A DNA stretch of 64,000 bases, taken from assembly GCF_015355755.1 (NCBI RefSeq), contig NZ_JACVEE010000001.1, positions 1,550,001-1,614,000 on the forward strand, written 5' to 3'. A model generated the notes under the pieces. The model ran no database searches and was not told the DNA's origin. It worked only from the letters and a program-made list of their open reading frames with translations. Position numbers and translations under genes: made by a program. Position 1 is the stretch's first letter. Each line of letters starts with the position of its first letter. This DNA is from Nocardia sp. XZ_19_385. GTDB lineage: Bacteria; Actinomycetota; Actinomycetes; Mycobacteriales; Mycobacteriaceae. Shown here piece by piece: positions 16,528 through 24,874 of this stretch.

Positions 16528-18008
16528 GCGCCCCCGCCGCGTCGCAGCGGCGCACCTACGGCGGATGGTCACGACCCCGCTCGGAAGGGATGTTCGGCCT
16601 CGCCTGGGAGGCCACCGTTCTGGGGTTCGTGTTCGTGGTGATCGCGATGGTGACCGCCGTTTTCGCCAGTTTCACCGCCGCCCTCGTCGTGGCGGTATTT
16701 CAAGCAATCGTGTGGGCTCCGTTGGCTTTTCGGGTCAACGGGCGCACCGGGTATGAGAGGGCTTTGGTTATGGCGCAGTGGTTGCGCACCTGGGCACGCA
16801 AAGAAAACATCTACCGCAGCGGCACGTTTTCACGGTTCGGGACCGCGAAACTTCCCGGCCTGCTGGCACTTTCGCGCCTATATGAAGGCGTCGACGCCGA
16901 TCAGTACCGGTTCGGCATGGTCCACATGCCCAAACAGGGCCTCTACACCGTGCTACTGCGGGTATGGCCCTCGGGCGCGGAGAACGTCGATCAGGCCGTC
17001 ATTGATCAATGGGTCGCAGCCTGGGGTGGATTCGTCGCCTCCCTCGGCGGTGCCAGCGATATCGTCGCGATCACCCCGGTGCTTTCGACGGTCCCCGAGA
17101 CCGGTCACCGCCTCGCCGGTGAGGTCGCCGAACTGACACGGCCGGACGCGCCGGAGATGGCGCGGGCCATGATGGCCGAACTCGCCGCCACCCTGCCCTC
17201 GCACACAGTTCAACTCGACGCGTGGTGCTCGATCACCTTCCGCGCCACCACCGCCGAACGGCGACGCGAACCCGCAGAGCAAGCCGTAGAGATCGGACGC
17301 CGACTACCCGGCATCGTCGCCGCGCTCGCCCAGGCCGGGGTGCGGACCCGGCCGATGACAGCGGCCGAAGTCACCGCGACGGCGCGCCGCAGTTTCGACC
17401 CCGCCGCCGAAGCCGACCTGGAAACCGCCGCCGCGAGCAGTGACGGTCACGGGCTGGGCTGGGATGATGCCGGGCCGATCTACTACCACGAACGGGTCGG
17501 ACGTCTCGAGCACGACGGCGTGGTCTCGACCACGTGGGAAATGGACTACGCCCCGTCGGGCACGGTGGACGAACGCGTGTTGCAGCGGCTGCTGGCCCCG
17601 ACACCGGACCTACCGCGCAAGCGGGTGGCCCTGGTCCTGCGTCCGCACGCGGCTGCCGACGCGGCGAACATCGTCGACGACGATTTCAAAAACGCCCTCG
17701 TCGCACAGCAATCGGGCAAGGGCGTGGTCTCTGCGCACGCGATGCTGCGCGTCGGTGCGACCGAGCAGGCCCGCGAAGAACAGGCGCGCGGACATGGCGT
17801 GTCGCGGTTCGGCGTCCTGGTCACCGTCACCGTTCCCGCTGGCAGCGATCTGCCGCGTATCGACGCCCTGACCGGTGATTTGTCCGACCAGGCTCGATTG
17901 CGGATTCGGCGTGCCTACTACTACCAGGCCGCCGCGTTCGCCGGCTCGCTCGGCGTGGGGGTCCTGTTGCCGCAGATGGCGACTCTGCCTCGGGTGATGT
18001 CGGCATGA
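16524..18008 (+). CDS. SCO6880-family conjugation protein
   Basis: 494 residues. Starts RRTYGGWSRPRSEGMFGL, then two membrane helices (ATVLGFVFVVIAMVTAVFAS and ALVVAVFQAIVWAPLAF). A large soluble region has LPGLLALSRLYEGVDADQYRFGMVHMP and YYYQAAAFAGSLGVGVLLPQ. This is the actinobacterial SCO6880 group, which sits directly upstream of the VirB4-like ATPase and appears to combine a PrgI/VirB3-like membrane part with a cytosolic domain. ATGA overlaps on both sides. Confidence 0.8.
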   Translation: MSAPAASQRRTYGGWSRPRSEGMFGLAWEATVLGFVFVVIAMVTAVFASFTAALVVAVFQAIVWAPLAFRVNGRTGYERALVMAQWLRTWARKENIYRSGTFSRFGTAKLPGLLALSRLYEGVDADQYRFGMVHMPKQGLYTVLLRVWPSGAENVDQAVIDQWVAAWGGFVASLGGASDIVAITPVLSTVPETGHRLAGEVAELTRPDAPEMARAMMAELAATLPSHTVQLDAWCSITFRATTAERRREPAEQAVEIGRRLPGIVAALAQAGVRTRPMTAAEVTATARRSFDPAAEADLETAAASSDGHGLGWDDAGPIYYHERVGRLEHDGVVSTTWEMDYAPSGTVDERVLQRLLAPTPDLPRKRVALVLRPHAAADAANIVDDDFKNALVAQQSGKGVVSAHAMLRVGATEQAREEQARGHGVSRFGVLVTVTVPAGSDLPRIDALTGDLSDQARLRIRRAYYYQAAAFAGSLGVGVLLPQMATLPRVMSA

Positions 18009-19735
18009 CCGGTAAACGATCCTCCCCCGGCCGCAACACCGAGAATCCGGCCCGGCGCCGCGCAGGCGGACCGCGCTTGCTCGACACGGCGGAACGGGAG
18101 CGGCTGGAACGCCGTACCGCTGAGGGCGGAGTCCTGGGGTCGGGATGGGCGCGGCTGCGCCTGCGCACCGACAACAACCGCCATGCCAACCACGCCAATC
18201 GCCCGGATAATGTGACCGGCCCGCAGGTGACCTTGTCGGGGGCCAGCGGTGCGGGCGGCGGGCGGTGGCGAAGCATCGCCCGCCCGGCCGAATGGCGTGG
18301 CACCACCGCCCAAATCGCGGGGCTATGGCCGTGGTGCGTGGGTGCCGGTGCGCCGCTGCTGGGTACCCCGCTCGGCTCGCACCTGACCACGGGTGCGCCG
18401 GTGTGCTTCGACCCGTTTAATTGGTTCTCGCGCGGCAGCTTCCTGACCGCACCGAGCCTGTTTGTGTTGGGCCTCAACGGATTCGGCAAATCCTCACTGG
18501 TGCGGCGGATCGTGCTGGGCGGCATCGCCCAGGGCGTCACACCATTGATCCTGGCCGACGTCAAACCCGACTACCGCTCCACCGTGCTTGCCTGCGGCGG
18601 CCAGGTGGTCGATGTCGGCTACGGGCACGGCCAGCTCAACCCCCTAGACCCGGCACTACTCGGCAAGGCGATGCAGCAGCTGCGCGCGTCCGGGCGGCAC
18701 GAGGCGGCCGAGAACGTGGCCGCTGAATTGCGCGCTCGCCAAACCAATCTCATCGCCGGACTTGTCGAGTTGATCCGCGGTGAGCGGATCGCCGACTACG
18801 AAGACACGCTGATCTCCACCGCGCTACGCCTGCTCAACACCCCGGTAGCCGAGGGCGGTCGCGGTTTCACTGTCGACTCCCCCGCGATCCTGGACGACCT
18901 GCTGGAGGTGATCACCGGCGGCGGTGAGGAATTGATGCTCGACGCCGCTGCTGCGACATCACAACGGTACGCGGAAGCGATTGTGCCGCTGCGCCGTTCG
19001 CTACGGGCGCTGACTCAGGGGCCGTTCGGGCAGGTCTTCAACGGGCAGACCACCGTGGCCCTGGATCTCGAGGCTCCAGCGGTGTGCGTGGATGTCTCCC
19101 ACATCCCCACCGGCGACACCAAACTCAAAGCGGCGGTGATGCTGTCGTGCTGGGCGATCGGTTTCGGGTCCATCGAAGCGCTGAACATGCTCGCAGAGAA
19201 TGGAATCGGCAAACAGCGCGTGTTCCAGGTCGTCATGGACGAGCTATGGCAAGTCCTCGGTTTGGGTGAGTTCATGGTCGCCCGCGTCGACGAGCTGACC
19301 CGGCTGCAACGCTCCCTGGCCGTGTCGCTGATCCTGATCAGCCACTCCGTACGCGACCTGCACAACATCGGCGGCACCGCCGGCGCAAGAGCGCTCGGTT
19401 TCCTCGAGCGCTCCCGCGCCAAGATCCTGGGCGCGCTACCCGCCGAGGAACTGGAACTGCTGGACGGCATCGTGAAACTCACCGGCGCCGAGGCCGACAT
19501 GGTGACGAGTTGGTCAGCGCCCCAAGCGTTGACCGGTGAACCCCTGCGCCCGGGGATGCCCCGGCCGATGGCGGCCGGGGTCGGAAAATTCTTGCTCAAG
19601 GTGAGCGAGGACCGCAGCCCCGGCATCCCCTTCCAGCTCCACCTCACTGACGTGGAGCGAATTCGCGGGATTCACAGCACTTCAGAGTTGTTCTCTCAGT
19701 TTCACCGGGATGCGGCGGGAGGTATGGCCGCATGA
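18005..19735 (+). CDS. VirB4/TraC-like ATPase
   Basis: 576 residues. FVLGLNGFGKSS (about 154-164) is Walker A, ILADVKPDYRS follows, and VFQVVMDELWQVL is Walker B; SLILISHSVRDL fits the later sensor region. These are features of VirB4-class ATPases that energise assembly and transport in type IV secretion. The usual N-terminal VirB4 domain is short; the SCO6880-like protein before it may supply that part. Coupled by overlapping ATGA to both neighbours. Confidence 0.82.
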   Translation: MTGKRSSPGRNTENPARRRAGGPRLLDTAERERLERRTAEGGVLGSGWARLRLRTDNNRHANHANRPDNVTGPQVTLSGASGAGGGRWRSIARPAEWRGTTAQIAGLWPWCVGAGAPLLGTPLGSHLTTGAPVCFDPFNWFSRGSFLTAPSLFVLGLNGFGKSSLVRRIVLGGIAQGVTPLILADVKPDYRSTVLACGGQVVDVGYGHGQLNPLDPALLGKAMQQLRASGRHEAAENVAAELRARQTNLIAGLVELIRGERIADYEDTLISTALRLLNTPVAEGGRGFTVDSPAILDDLLEVITGGGEELMLDAAAATSQRYAEAIVPLRRSLRALTQGPFGQVFNGQTTVALDLEAPAVCVDVSHIPTGDTKLKAAVMLSCWAIGFGSIEALNMLAENGIGKQRVFQVVMDELWQVLGLGEFMVARVDELTRLQRSLAVSLILISHSVRDLHNIGGTAGARALGFLERSRAKILGALPAEELELLDGIVKLTGAEADMVTSWSAPQALTGEPLRPGMPRPMAAGVGKFLLKVSEDRSPGIPFQLHLTDVERIRGIHSTSELFSQFHRDAAGGMAA

Positions 19736-20043
19736 GCGTCCGCCGATACCGGCTTGTCTCCGAGGACGTGCGCGCGGCGGCGGTCGCGCGGTGTCGCGAC
19801 ATGATCGCGGTGGGCTCTTCCCAGACCGCCGCCTGCCGAATCGTGGCGGCGGGTTTAGGAGTGCACTACAACACCGTCCGCAACTGGGTTCGCGACAGCC
19901 CCAACCCCGACGCGCACAACGGGGTCAGCCCGCGCCTGGCCGCAGAGCTGGCCAAGGCACGCGCCGAACTACACGCCGCGCTCGGGTTGAACCGCGAGCT
20001 GATGACGATGCTGCACGACCGCGAACGAGCCGTGCAGCGATGA
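19732..20043 (+). CDS. Small HTH protein resembling IS3 OrfA
   Basis: 103 residues. VRAAAVARCRDMIAVGSSQTAACRIVAAGLGVHYNTVRNWVRD has the helix-turn-helix of IS3-type OrfA transposase subunits, followed by a leucine/alanine-rich helix (LAKARAELHAALGLNRELM). There is no OrfB and there are no insertion-sequence ends. It overlaps both neighbours by four bases, so it looks domesticated as a DNA-binding member of the operon rather than a mobile element. Confidence 0.6.
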   Translation: MSVRRYRLVSEDVRAAAVARCRDMIAVGSSQTAACRIVAAGLGVHYNTVRNWVRDSPNPDAHNGVSPRLAAELAKARAELHAALGLNRELMTMLHDRERAVQR

Positions 20044-21176
20044 CCGCGAGCGTGATGAAGGCGGTGAGCGCGGCCTCAGCGCTGCTGCTCACCGCCGTGA
20101 TGCTGATCGTGATCGTGGTGTCCGGGCAAGAAGTCCCCGGGTGCGCGGTCCCGGCTCCGATGGGACAAGGCACCACCTCCGGCACCGACACCTCGCGAGA
20201 TCCGGTCAGCCTGGCCGGATACGACAGCAAACAACTCGAGCTGGCCCGCCAGATCGTCGCGGTCGGTGAGCAGCGCCAGATCCCCGAAAACGGGATTCTG
20301 GCGGCGCTGATGGCCGCAAGCACGGAATCGGGACTCAAGAATTACGCCAATTCCGGTGTGCCGGAATCACTGTCGTATCCGCATGACGCTGTGGGATCGG
20401 ACCACGACTCCGTGGGCCCATTTCAGCTGCGGGTCTCGATCTGGTCGGGCCAGCTCGGCGGCATGGCCCAACTGATGAACCCGCTGCGTCAGATCGGCTG
20501 GTTCTACGACCAGCTCCTTGCCGTGCAGGGTTGGCAGACCCGCGACGCGGCCGACCTCGCCCAGGCCGTGGAACGCTCGGCGTATCCCGACGCCTACGCG
20601 ACCAAACGCGAGGCCGCCCACGCGCTGCACCGGGAATTCCGCGGCACCGCCGCGCGAACCCCGGCGACCCCGGGCGTGATGTGCGAGCTGGGACCGGCCT
20701 CGGGAGTCGACGGACCGCAAAACGGTAGCGGTGGTTCGGATTTCGGGAAACGAGTCCTCGCGGCAGGGATGCGAGGGATCGGGTTGCCGTACGTGTGGGG
20801 CGGAGGCGACGCCACCGGCCCCACCGGCGGTGGATTCGATTGCTCGGGACTGACGTTGTTCGCGGTCGCCCAGGCATCGGAAGGCCAAATCGTGCTGGGG
20901 CACTACACCGGCGACCAGCAACGAGACTCCCGAGGTGCCCCGGTCGCGCTCGACCGGATGCAACCCGGCGATCTCATCTACTTCACCTCCCCAGGTGAGG
21001 CCGATTCCCACCACACCGGGATCTATGCGGGGCTCGATCCCGCCACAGGGGAGCCGCAGCTCCTCAACGCACCGACCTTCGGAATCCCGGTGCAGGTGCA
21101 GCCCCTCTCTGACTTCGCATCAGACCGGATGGACGTGCGGAGATTCGATGCCCAGCAACAGGATTCACGGCCATGA
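20040..21176 (+). CDS. Lysozyme-like plus NlpC/P60 cell-wall hydrolase
   Basis: 378 residues. An N-terminal membrane anchor (about 8-28) is followed by a transglycosylase/lysozyme-like region (IPENGILAALMAASTESGLKNYAN... SVGPFQLR). The C-terminal NlpC/P60 domain has catalytic Cys about 268 (GGGFDCSGLT) and His about 325 (DSHHTGIYAG). Such two-domain hydrolases open peptidoglycan for the conjugation channel in Gram-positive type IV systems. Both catalytic motifs look intact. Starts in the ATGA overlap with the HTH gene. Confidence 0.85.
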   Translation: MTASVMKAVSAASALLLTAVMLIVIVVSGQEVPGCAVPAPMGQGTTSGTDTSRDPVSLAGYDSKQLELARQIVAVGEQRQIPENGILAALMAASTESGLKNYANSGVPESLSYPHDAVGSDHDSVGPFQLRVSIWSGQLGGMAQLMNPLRQIGWFYDQLLAVQGWQTRDAADLAQAVERSAYPDAYATKREAAHALHREFRGTAARTPATPGVMCELGPASGVDGPQNGSGGSDFGKRVLAAGMRGIGLPYVWGGGDATGPTGGGFDCSGLTLFAVAQASEGQIVLGHYTGDQQRDSRGAPVALDRMQPGDLIYFTSPGEADSHHTGIYAGLDPATGEPQLLNAPTFGIPVQVQPLSDFASDRMDVRRFDAQQQDSRP

Positions 21177-21748
21177 CCGATGCACACACGGAAGACGACG
21201 CAATGACACCAACGATCGCGAGAAGCCTCCGCGCACGTCTCGGCGTGGCGGCGAGCCTGATCATGCTCGCGCTCGCAGCGGCTGGATGTGGGACAGCGAC
21301 CGAGCCCGCCGCGCCTCCGGCCCAACCGGGCGCGGAGATCGTCGCGGGCATCGACACCGGCGACGCCCTGGCGGTCATGGTCGCGGCTACCGAGACCGCC
21401 TACACCTGGACCCCGGGGCCGGACCGCGACAGCGCGGCCGGAGTCGACCGCGCCAGCGGACTACTCACCGAGCAATACCGCGCTCAGCTCGGAGCCACCG
21501 CCTCCGGGTTGGCAGCCGTCCCGGCTGGCGTGTGGGCACGCTGGACACACGAACACGCCTCGATCACCGCCACGGCGGTAATCACCCCCGACAATCACCC
21601 CGGCGACACCGCCCAGACCCGCCAGCGCGTCGTGGCGCTGACCCAAAAGACCAACGGCACAAGCGAACCCGAACGCCGCTCGGTGCTGTACGTCACCGCC
21701 TCCGCCACCCCCGGCGGGTGGCGCGTCTCGCTGATCGCGCCCCGATGA
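21173..21748 (+). CDS. Conjugation lipoprotein with VirB8-like exterior domain
   Basis: 191 residues. The signal peptide has lipobox LAAAGC (Cys about 38). The mature part (GDALAVMVAATETAYTWTPG... RRSVLYVTASATPGGWRVSLI) has the helix-then-strands pattern of NTF2/VirB8-like domains. It resembles the 11329 product without the long linker. A second ATG at residue 11 is possible. ATGA overlap with the hydrolase gene. Confidence 0.6.
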   Translation: MTDAHTEDDAMTPTIARSLRARLGVAASLIMLALAAAGCGTATEPAAPPAQPGAEIVAGIDTGDALAVMVAATETAYTWTPGPDRDSAAGVDRASGLLTEQYRAQLGATASGLAAVPAGVWARWTHEHASITATAVITPDNHPGDTAQTRQRVVALTQKTNGTSEPERRSVLYVTASATPGGWRVSLIAPR

Positions 21749-22158
21749 ACGCGTGCGCCATTTCCGGCCCGCTGCGGGCCGAGGGCAGGCGACGCGGGCA
21801 GTCCGCGGTGCCGCTGGCGCGGCGTCGGCGCGGCGGTGCGCTGGCTGGGGTTGTCGCGGGCGGGGCCACGGTGAGGTCTCTCGCCCGAGGCGACTGGGCA
21901 CCCGGTGGCGGGGTGCCGTGTGCGCGGAGAACCAGCATGGTCACGGCCTGGTCGTTGGCAAATCCGGACTCACCACACGGTGGCTCGACACCGCCGCCGA
22001 AAAACTGCCCGAAGACACTCGCTACCCGCTCGCCGGGAACTTTTTCGACTGCGCCGCAACCGCATTGGCCCACAACCCGACACGCGACCCCACAGGTCCC
22101 CGCCACCCACGGCACCACCACCGGGCGGACAGCCGCCCCAGGCGAGGAGACCACCACC
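21749..22158 (+). other. Unassigned stretch inside the conjugation operon
   Basis: All three plus-strand frames are partly open. The best coding pattern is the frame from about GTG 21918, reading VCAENQHGHGLVVGKSGLTT and RWLDTAAEKLPEDTRYPLAG, then losing codon bias near 22070. An ATG at 21745 overlapping the previous stop opens a different frame. A small gene broken by a shift is possible; I cannot define it. Confidence 0.35.
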
Positions 22159-22528
22159 ATGAACCACACCCCCGACAACCACACCCACCACACCGCCACC
22201 ACCGACTACACCACCGGTCTCCGGCAAGCCGATCTCGCCGCCGCTCTCGCCCTCGACCACGCCGCCGTGGCCGAAGCTCTCGAGGCGTCCGAGGACGCAC
22301 GCGAGCACGCAGCGACCCCCCGCCCCCGAGGCCGGACGAGTAGCGCCGGTGTCACAGCTGGCGCGCGCGTTCGGTGTACGGGTGCCGATGACATTGATCC
22401 TGGTGCTCGGCTCCGCTCAGGGGTACATGCCTTGGCAGGCGGCCCTGGCCGTGGTGGTCGTCAGTGAGCTGGCCGTGGCCGGCGGCAGCGTGGCCCGCCG
22501 CTCGACCGGCAAGGAGAGCCCCGCGTGA
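22159..22528 (+). pseudogene. Small membrane protein interrupted by a one-base shift in a C-run
   Basis: From ATG 22159 the product runs MNHTPDNHTHHTATTDYTTG... LEASEDAREHAATP. The frame is then lost at a run of six C (22316-22321). Removing one C continues as APEAGRVAPVSQLARAFGVR and a membrane segment (MTLILVLGSAQGYMPWQAAL). It stops at 22528, exactly overlapping the GTG of the coupling protein gene (GTGA), which strongly supports this as the real gene end. It is either a sequencing error, a recent mutation or slippage. Confidence 0.6.
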
Positions 22529-24306
22529 ACGGCGACAAAGACCCCGCGCTCGGCAACCGGGAAGCCCTCGGGCTGCTGATCGCGGGGGGCACCGCGACCG
22601 GTGCCGGGACGCTAATCTCCCTGGCCGCCCACCTGGGCTACCGTCTGGACGGCCGGGCCACCGACACACTCGCGATCAACCCCTTGGTGTTGATCGTGAC
22701 CACTGCCGCCGGGCGGGTCGCCTGGCCGTTGACGGCCACCCTCGCACTCGTCGCCGAACTCCTCGTCCTGGCGACCGTGACAGTGCTGGCGGCGCGGTGG
22801 TGGAAGGCCCACCGCCCCGCCCGGACGTGGATCGACGCAAAGGCCAAGCAACTCGCCTTCGGCGCAGACCTGGCGCCGCTGACCGAATCCGCGGTCACGG
22901 CCAAAGCCACGATGCTCGGAGCCACGGTGCCCGAAGACTCGGTTCCGGGGCTGTCGCTGGGTATCGCGGTCGCCGACCGCCAACAGCTGTGGGCCGATTT
23001 CGAGACCCTGCATATCGACATTTGGGGACCGCGCCAGGGCAAAAGCACCTCGCGGGCGGTACCGGCGGTGTGCGAAGCCCCCGGCCCGGTGATCGTCACC
23101 AGCAACAAACGCGATCTCGTCGACGACACCCGCGGCATCCGCGAAAAACAAGGCCGCTGCTGGATCTTCGACCCCCAGGCCGTCGCCGACTCCGACGATC
23201 CGAACTGGTGGTGGAACCCGCTCGCTTCCGTCCGCACAGAGGTCGACGCCGCCCAGCTGGCCTCACACTTCGCCGACGGCGACGACGGCCAGTCAGCCAA
23301 GAAGGACGCATTCTTCGACCCCGAGGGCGAATCCCTTTTGGCCGCACTGTTCTTGGCCGCCGCCGTCGCCGGGGAGCCGATCACGCGGGTGTACGAGTGG
23401 ATCTCCGATCCCGATGATCTACAGCCGGTGCGGATGCTCGAACAGCGCTGGCCGCTGATCGCGACCGGGCTGCGCGCCCAGTACGAACTGGACCGCCGCA
23501 CCCGTAGCGGTGTGTTCGCGACCGGGCGCAAGATGGCGGCGAGCCTGCGCCTGGAGTCGATCCGGCGATGGGTCACCAGCGACGGCCCCGACGACAAGCG
23601 GCCCCAACTCGACCCCGCCGCGTTGGCGACCAGTCGAGACACCCTCTACATGCTGTCACTGGAAGGCGCGGGCAGCTGCGGACCTTTGGTGAACGCCCTG
23701 ACCGCCTCGGTTCTTGAAGCCGCTACCCACATCGGTTCCAAACAGCCCATGGGCCGCCTGTCGACGCCGCTGGTCTGCGTGCTCGATGAAGCGGCCAACG
23801 TGGTGCGCTGGCGCGATCTGCCGAAGCGATACTCCCACTTCGGATCTCGCGGAATTCTGGTGCTGACGATTCTGCAATCGTGGTCTCAGGGCGTCCGCTG
23901 CTGGGGCGCGGAAGGAATGGAGGCGCTGTGGTCGGCCTCCGGCGTCCGCGTCGTCGGCTCCGGCGTCGACGACAACGAGTTCCTGCGACGCCGCTCCGAC
24001 AGCATCGGCGACCGTGAACAACTGCGCGGCACCCTCACCCGCCACAGCGGCTCGGTCTCCCGGTCCTGGCAGCTCACCGATAAACGCATCCTCACGCTGG
24101 CCGACCTCACCGCGATCCCGCGCGGGCGCGCGCTGATCTGGACCGCCGGAATGAGGCCCGTGCTTGTCGAGACCGTGCCGTGGATGCGCCGCCCCTACGC
24201 AAACCTCGTCGCCGCCTCCCGCGCCCACTACGGACCAACCCAAACCCTCACTGTGACAACGCCTCCGGAGCGCCCAGGCCATAGACGAAAGGACGGGCCG
24301 CGATGA
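22525..24306 (+). CDS. Type IV coupling protein (VirD4/TraD-like)
   Basis: 593 residues from GTG. Two N-terminal membrane helices (about 15-40 and 55-90) are followed by the motor domain. Walker A is IWGPRQGKSTS (about 168-178), Walker B is LVCVLDEAANV, and KRYSHFGSRGILVLTILQSW fits the coupling-protein signature. It recruits the relaxase-DNA complex to the mating channel, so its partner is the relaxase at 56607. The start codon overlaps the stop of the frameshifted 22159 gene; the end overlaps the DUF4913 gene by four bases. Confidence 0.88.
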   Translation: MNGDKDPALGNREALGLLIAGGTATGAGTLISLAAHLGYRLDGRATDTLAINPLVLIVTTAAGRVAWPLTATLALVAELLVLATVTVLAARWWKAHRPARTWIDAKAKQLAFGADLAPLTESAVTAKATMLGATVPEDSVPGLSLGIAVADRQQLWADFETLHIDIWGPRQGKSTSRAVPAVCEAPGPVIVTSNKRDLVDDTRGIREKQGRCWIFDPQAVADSDDPNWWWNPLASVRTEVDAAQLASHFADGDDGQSAKKDAFFDPEGESLLAALFLAAAVAGEPITRVYEWISDPDDLQPVRMLEQRWPLIATGLRAQYELDRRTRSGVFATGRKMAASLRLESIRRWVTSDGPDDKRPQLDPAALATSRDTLYMLSLEGAGSCGPLVNALTASVLEAATHIGSKQPMGRLSTPLVCVLDEAANVVRWRDLPKRYSHFGSRGILVLTILQSWSQGVRCWGAEGMEALWSASGVRVVGSGVDDNEFLRRRSDSIGDREQLRGTLTRHSGSVSRSWQLTDKRILTLADLTAIPRGRALIWTAGMRPVLVETVPWMRRPYANLVAASRAHYGPTQTLTVTTPPERPGHRRKDGPR

Positions 24307-24812
24307 TCGAGGACCCAGATCCGATGATGGGCGAGGAGATCGAGTTCCGTCCCCGCCGGCCCGAATCCGCGGACACCGAGGAAGCCGGTCCTGCACCGGC
24401 GGCCCCACCGAAACCCGCGTTCACCAATCTGGTCGACTTCGTGCAGAACCGGCTGGTGATCATCTACCGGCGGGTACCCGACAGCTCGACGCGGCGATGG
24501 TGCCCGGAGTGGTGGCGCCACGACGAAGCCGTACTGCGACTGTTCGCATTGTGGCGCGCCTACGAAGCACTACGCCGCGACGACAACGGCTTGGGCCTGT
24601 CGAACTGGTGGCTCCAGCACGCCGACCCTCACATGCGGGTCCTGATGTCGGTCGACGGCCCCTTCGAACTGTGCAAGAAGGGCCACAAAGACGGCGACGA
24701 CGACGGAAACCCGCACTACGGCATCGCCCCACTACCCCACGTCGAAGCCGACCGGGAAGCATTCGCCGCCCTCGGCGCGTGGACGGACAACGAAATCGAC
24801 CGCGCCGCCTAG
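24303..24812 (+). CDS. DUF4913 protein
   Basis: 169 residues. An acidic/proline N-terminus is followed by FTNLVDFVQNRLVIIYRR, WCPEWWRHDEAVLRLFALWRAYEALR and NWWLQHADPHMRVLMSVDGPF, the aromatic-rich DUF4913 pattern found beside conjugation ATPases in actinobacteria. No catalytic motif; it probably interacts with the coupling protein (inference from constant linkage and ATGA overlap). Confidence 0.75.
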   Translation: MIEDPDPMMGEEIEFRPRRPESADTEEAGPAPAAPPKPAFTNLVDFVQNRLVIIYRRVPDSSTRRWCPEWWRHDEAVLRLFALWRAYEALRRDDNGLGLSNWWLQHADPHMRVLMSVDGPFELCKKGHKDGDDDGNPHYGIAPLPHVEADREAFAALGAWTDNEIDRAA

Positions 24813-24874
24813 CCTTTCCCGCGCACACCCGCCGGGCGCGATCCAAATACTCATGCAGACAAAGGAGACCGCTG

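Noticed and set aside
19732..20043. Active insertion sequence
   Set aside because: Only an OrfA-like HTH gene is present; there is no OrfB, no terminal inverted repeats and no target duplication, and it overlaps the flanking genes.
22612..23642. Minus-strand open frames opposite the coupling protein
   Set aside because: Low-complexity shadows of a well-supported VirD4-like gene.
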